Of a DNA stretch of 7,768 nt, positions 6,255 to 7,768 are shown piece after piece; position 1 is the first letter of the stretch, and each line of letters begins with the position of its first letter. The notes beneath the pieces were generated by a model, which worked only from the letters and a program-made list of their open reading frames with translations, was not told where the DNA came from and did not search any database. The position numbers and the translations under genes were made by a program. The stretch spans positions 1-7,768 of the forward strand of contig CALCPB010000761.1 of NCBI GenBank assembly GCA_937897665.1. The letters are read 5' to 3'. Source of the stretch: an uncultured Halomicronema sp. (lineage in GTDB: Bacteria; Cyanobacteriota; Cyanobacteriia; Phormidesmidales; Phormidesmidaceae).

Positions 6255-6950
6255 ATCTTCAAATTCAGGACTGATGGCATCGATAAAAGGCCCGATAGCG
6301 GCGGCACAGGTGACCTCGCTAAGCTCAGGCAGTGACACCTGGGCCGGCATTAAGGCGGCTGAGGTCGCAACGCTATCAAAGTCACAGGCGTGTACTCCCG
6401 CCAGACTGACGGAGCTATAAACCCTAACGTGGTAGCCGTAGCTCATGCCGGCACTGCCAAATTGCTGAAGCACGGCATATTTTTGAAAGTAATTGAAGCG
6501 ATTCCAATATTGTGGGTCAACTCTAACGTCAACTACCAGGGTGTCAGTGCTTGAGTCATGAAAAGCGACCCAGTCTCTCACTAAGCGATAGCCTTCGACT
6601 CTCACTAACGTGTTATTGGCTTGTCGCCAGAGGGTGGGTAGCTGGTCGCGGCGCCACCAAAAACTAGGCAGCGTGGGTTCAAAGAGGGAGGTTTCCTCCT
6701 GTCGGGCTCTGACCTCTTGCGTCGGGGCGTCGAGAGGGTTTTCAAAGTCAGTTAAACCATATTCAGAATCCAGGTTTAACAACGTTTCAAAAATGACATC
6801 TTCAGGTGCGAGGGCAGTGTCTGCCTCTGAGGATGGCTGAGCGATCGCCCCAGTAGCGCCAACGGTACACAAGGCAACGCCGCATAACCCTAACGCCCAT
6901 GGCCAGCGCCGCAGCGATGGAAATGAAGCCTGGAGGGATTTTGCCAGCAT
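6237..6950 (-). CDS. Secreted protein of unknown function
   Basis: This 237-residue protein has a clear Sec-type signal peptide: basic residues near 13-15, a hydrophobic core over about 18-35 and a cleavage motif A-I-A before Q38. The mature part begins with an acidic Ser/Glu/Asp-rich segment. A tryptophan-rich block F-W-W-R-R-D-Q-L-P-T-L-W (97-108) follows, then a compact alternating region, L-V-V-D-V-R-V-D-P-Q-Y-W-N-R-F-N-Y-F-Q-K-Y (138-158). C189 and C215 are the only cysteines of the mature chain and could pair. No catalytic motif or known domain is recognised; it looks like a cyanobacterial conserved hypothetical of the periplasm or cell envelope. I chose the ATG at 6950. A GTG at 6962 would add four residues, and neither start has a Shine-Dalgarno; bases just ahead of the ATG read TTACCTCC. 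It lies 88 bases after the upstream minus-strand gene (76 from the GTG) and may be co-transcribed with it. Confidence 0.82.
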   Translation of the reverse strand: MLAKSLQASFPSLRRWPWALGLCGVALCTVGATGAIAQPSSEADTALAPEDVIFETLLNLDSEYGLTDFENPLDAPTQEVRARQEETSLFEPTLPSFWWRRDQLPTLWRQANNTLVRVEGYRLVRDWVAFHDSSTDTLVVDVRVDPQYWNRFNYFQKYAVLQQFGSAGMSYGYHVRVYSSVSLAGVHACDFDSVATSAALMPAQVSLPELSEVTCAAAIGPFIDAISPEFEDLFAPP

Positions 6951-7038
6951 GGAGGTAACCACAGCAGTTTTGAAGGGATGAACGATGATGGCCCGCTCGT
7001 CTGGACCTGTAACGGTCGCAGAGCGCTTTGGCCTTATT

Positions 7039-7768
7039 CTAATCCGGCAGCTGGGGATTGAGAATCAGTTGCAGACGATGGGCATGTAGCAGGCTGAGCG
7101 GGCATGAGGCCCGCTGTTCGAACATAAAGGTGACATGTTCGGGGCGCAGCAGAGTCCCGTCATTGCGGCAGCTGCCCACATAGCGCATGACGACGGATGA
7201 GTCCGCTTTGTTGCCCTGCCAGTGAGCCGGTAGCAAAGACACCAGGCTCTGATCGGCCAGCGTCAGCTCAAAGAGGCGATCGCGCAGGTTAACCGACTTC
7301 TTTTTGCCTGATTTAGTGGTGTGCTCCCACATGACGCTTTCGGCGCTGAGAATTTCGGCCATCCACGCGGCCCAATCAGATTGAGGGATCGCCTCCGCAG
7401 TCGCCTCTGGAGCCAATACCAGCAAATACTCGGCCCGTTCGAGAGATTTGGTGGCTGAGGGATGCGATAGGGGCACATCGACCACCTCGAAGATCGGCAT
7501 ATCAGCGGGCAACTGGGCCGCGAGCTGAGCCTGAAATGTAGCCAAGTCCATGGGCTCAGTCAGTTCAAAATCAATCACCTCGCCAGAGCTGGTCGCCCCC
7601 AACGGCAATGCATTGGCCGGTGAGATGCGCGGCCCTGGGTGAAAGCCGCCGGTAAAGGCAATCGGAATCGCGGCCCGCCGCAGGGCACGGTCAAACAAAC
7701 GCACCAGATCAAGGTGTCCTAATAGGGCCAGTTCACCTTGCTTGCCTAAGCGCACCCGCAGTCGCTGT
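7039..7768 (-). CDS. DUF2344/TIGR03936 radical-SAM-linked domain, C-terminal part (partial, right edge)
   Basis: This is the C-terminal part of a protein whose start lies beyond the right edge. The frame is open to base 7768 and reads Q-R-L-R-V-R-L-G-K-Q-G-E-L before a GTG that is an internal valine. The visible 242 residues show the signature of the domain that accompanies B12-binding radical-SAM proteins: G-H-L-D-L-V-R-L-F-D-R-A-L-R-R-A, then F-T-G-G-F-H-P-G-P-R-I-S, then L-P-L-G-A-T-S-S-G-E-V-I-D. V-N-L-R-D-R-L follows further on. In cyanobacteria this domain is usually fused behind a TIGR03960-type B12-binding radical-SAM module, giving a protein of more than 800 residues. That fusion is expected here but cannot be seen. 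The substrate of the family is not established to my knowledge. The TAG stop is at 7041-7039, and the secreted-protein gene follows on the same strand. Confidence 0.88.
   Translation of the reverse strand, partial: QRLRVRLGKQGELALLGHLDLVRLFDRALRRAAIPIAFTGGFHPGPRISPANALPLGATSSGEVIDFELTEPMDLATFQAQLAAQLPADMPIFEVVDVPLSHPSATKSLERAEYLLVLAPEATAEAIPQSDWAAWMAEILSAESVMWEHTTKSGKKKSVNLRDRLFELTLADQSLVSLLPAHWQGNKADSSVVMRYVGSCRNDGTLLRPEHVTFMFEQRASCPLSLLHAHRLQLILNPQLPD

Overview
The window looks like chromosomal DNA from a cyanobacterium, probably a filamentous or Leptolyngbya-like lineage; I cannot name the genus. Three things point there. The octamer GCGATCGC (HIP1, the highly iterated palindrome of cyanobacteria) occurs 12 times in 7.8 kb, against about 0.1 expected by chance. 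A GlcE/GlcF pair of the glycolate dehydrogenase type is present. The remaining genes match types that are common in cyanobacteria.

Layout. Positions 1-305 (+) are the 3' end of glcE, cut by the left edge. Positions 498-1850 (+) are a complete glcF, the iron-sulfur subunit. Positions 2090-3139 (+) are rlmN, a radical-SAM RNA methyltransferase. A 399-base convergent gap follows. Positions 3539-3910 (-) hold a small two-coil protein of unknown function, with a plausible promoter just upstream. About 1.2 kb from there to 5111 has no convincing gene. It is AT-rich at its left end and holds a 2 x 25-base tandem repeat, a near-perfect 33-base hairpin and some doubtful open frames. Positions 5112-6254 (+) encode an exported solute-binding protein with no transporter partner in view. 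Its 3' end overlaps by 18 bases a convergent gene at 6237-6950 (-) for a secreted protein of unknown function. Positions 7039-7768 (-) are the C-terminal part of a radical-SAM-linked protein (DUF2344/TIGR03936 type), cut by the right edge.

How the genes work together. Only glcE and glcF form an evident functional unit: with GlcD, not in this window, they oxidise photorespiratory glycolate to glyoxylate. rlmN and the DUF2344 protein are both linked to radical-SAM chemistry on RNA or translation but lie on opposite strands 4 kb apart, so I read no pathway from that. The gene pair at 7768-6237 runs the same way with a gap of 76-88 bases, depending on the start codon, and could be one transcript.

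I do not see a clear undescribed system. The least explained parts are the gene-poor stretch at 3967-5111, with its tandem repeat and hairpin, and the two proteins of unknown function.
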